Positions 32,681 to 33,798 of a stretch of 33,798 nt of DNA are shown in pieces; position 1 is the first letter of the stretch; every line of letters begins with the position of its first letter. Both the position numbers and the translations under genes were made by a program. Source of the DNA: Gemmatimonadota bacterium (GTDB lineage: Bacteria; Gemmatimonadota; Gemmatimonadetes; Gemmatimonadales; Gemmatimonadaceae); assembly GCA_947504615.1 (NCBI GenBank), contig CANNKR010000002.1:1-33798 (forward strand). The letters run 5' to 3'. Below the pieces are notes generated by a model. The model had not been told where the DNA came from. It did no database searches and saw only the letters and a list, made by a program, of their open reading frames with translations.

Positions 32681-33798
32681 GCGAATCTCCCGACGTCATT
32701 AACACGTCGCCCGCCGCCGCCGTCAGTCCGCCCCTCTGCGATCACTGCGGGCTGGACGTGCCCGACGGCCTCGTGGAGCACGGCGCCCCGCGTCAGTTCT
32801 GCTGTACCGGCTGTCGCACCGCGTACGCCATCCTGCACGAACACGGGCTCGACCAGTACTACGCCTTCGGTGAAAAGCGTGACATTGCCGTGCGCCCCAC
32901 CGGCAAGCGCTACGAGGAGTTCGACCACGAGGCGTTCCGGGACCTGTACGTGAAGCCCCTGCGCGGCGGGCTCTGCACCGTGGAACTGTATCTCGAGGGG
33001 GTGCACTGCTCCTCGTGCGTCTGGCTGGTGGAACGCGTGCCGCTGCTGCTCAGCGGCGTGGTGCGCGCCGACCTCGACATTCGTCGCGCACGCGCCCACC
33101 TGGAGTGGGACCCCGCCGTGGTGACGCTGTCGGCCATCGCGCAGCAACTCGACGTGCTGGGGTACGCGCCGCATCCGTTCCGTGGCGTCGCCGCCGACAC
33201 GATGCGGCGTAAGGAAGACCGCACGATGCTGATGCGCATCGGCATTGCGGGGGCGCTGGCCGGCAACATCATGCTGCTGGCGCTGGCGCTGTACAGCGGC
33301 TGGTTCACCGGCATGGACACCGAGTACGAGCGCTATTTCCGTTTCGTCTCGCTGCTCCTCACCATCCCGTCGCTCTTTGGACCGGGCTGGCTGTTCTACC
33401 AGGGCGCGCTGGCGTCACTGCGCACGCGACGGCTGCACATCGATCTTCCCATTGCCATCGCGCTGTCGGCGGGGTTTGCGCGCGGCGCGGTGAATACGTT
33501 CACGGGCTCCGGGCCCATCTACTTTGATGCCGTCGGCACGCTGGTCTTCCTGCTGCTCAGCGGGCGCTTCCTGCAGAACCGCGGTCAGCGTGCGGCGGCC
33601 GACGCCGCCGAGTTGCTGGGCTCGCTGGCGCCCAACGCGGCGCGCATCATCGATGACGGCGCAGCCGGTGGAGAACGCGAGGTCCCCGTGGAGGCGCTCC
33701 TTCCCGGCATGGTGATGATCGTGCGGGCGGGCGACACCTTTGCCGCCGATGGCGACGTGACCGACGGGCGATCGGCAGCGGACTGCTCGCTCCTCACC
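32677..33798 (+). CDS. ccoI: Copper-transporting P1B ATPase CcoI (FixI), N-terminal part
   Basis: This frame runs off the right edge, so it is missing from the ORF track. The visible 374 residues start with a cysteine-rich segment (CDHCG at 21-25, then FCCTGC at 41-46) of the kind found in CcoI. A heavy-metal domain follows with the CSSC site (111-114). Then come the first membrane helices (about 186-207, 223-242, 258-270 and 286-296) and the start of the actuator domain (VPVEALLPGMVMIVRAGD). The CPC metal site and the phosphorylation site lie beyond the edge. CcoI exports copper for insertion into the oxidase. The ATG overlaps the stop codon of the SafE-like gene. Confidence 0.92.
   Translation, partial: MSESPDVINTSPAAAVSPPLCDHCGLDVPDGLVEHGAPRQFCCTGCRTAYAILHEHGLDQYYAFGEKRDIAVRPTGKRYEEFDHEAFRDLYVKPLRGGLCTVELYLEGVHCSSCVWLVERVPLLLSGVVRADLDIRRARAHLEWDPAVVTLSAIAQQLDVLGYAPHPFRGVAADTMRRKEDRTMLMRIGIAGALAGNIMLLALALYSGWFTGMDTEYERYFRFVSLLLTIPSLFGPGWLFYQGALASLRTRRLHIDLPIAIALSAGFARGAVNTFTGSGPIYFDAVGTLVFLLLSGRFLQNRGQRAAADAAELLGSLAPNAARIIDDGAAGGEREVPVEALLPGMVMIVRAGDTFAADGDVTDGRSAADCSLLT

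Noticed and set aside
1-33798. CRISPR array, tRNA, rRNA, insertion sequence or prophage
   Set aside because: I saw no spaced direct repeats, no tRNA or rRNA pattern, and no transposase or integrase; the only tandem repeats are short in-frame coding repeats.

Overview
The window is about 33.8 kb of uniformly GC-rich, tightly packed chromosomal DNA with no rRNA, tRNA, insertion sequence, phage gene or CRISPR array that I can see. The GC content, the fused ccoNO gene, the M14 zinc carboxypeptidase of the GGLHATE type, the two M61 peptidases with PDZ tails and the weak Shine-Dalgarno sites suggest a member of Gemmatimonadota (Gemmatimonas-like). This is inference from family resemblance; no marker gene in the window proves it. 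After start sites are corrected, no stretch longer than about 200 bp lacks a gene.

Region 1 (1-3260) is signalling. A minus-strand gene running off the left edge reaches the first motif of an EAL domain and is absent from the ORF track. It is divergent from a membrane-anchored triple-PAS hybrid histidine kinase, which ends at a strong bidirectional terminator.

Region 2 (3283-22386) is unusually rich in peptidases. It holds a secreted M14 metallocarboxypeptidase, an exported M24 aminopeptidase P, two secreted M61 peptidases with PDZ domains, an M42 aminopeptidase, an M28 lipoprotein peptidase with a PDZ domain, and an S33 proline-iminopeptidase-type hydrolase. Between them lie a YtcJ-like amidohydrolase, a small membrane protein, a second hybrid kinase with a multi-helix membrane module and a Cache-like sensor, a conserved protein of unknown role, and a HEAT-repeat protein with a low-complexity EAAP linker. 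Signal peptides on most of the peptidases suggest that extracellular protein is cut outside or in the periplasm and the peptides are finished inside the cell.

Region 3 (22383-24546) is housekeeping: a small unknown protein, endonuclease III, a lipoprotein with a TonB-C-like tail, and a cyclophilin.

Region 4 (24575-33798) is metal handling and respiration. A 51-residue single-helix protein, missed by the ORF track, precedes a P1B-type metal ATPase carrying TPCP and QExxD, the signature of the rare P1B-5 subgroup. Next comes a cbb3 oxidase operon: fused ccoNO, ccoQ, a short one-heme ccoP, a stem-loop, then ccoG, ccoH, a SafE-like membrane protein with a Met/His-rich tail, and ccoI, which is cut by the right edge. 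The first half encodes the oxidase and the second half its copper loading and assembly. Overlapping stop and start codons show translational coupling through most of it.
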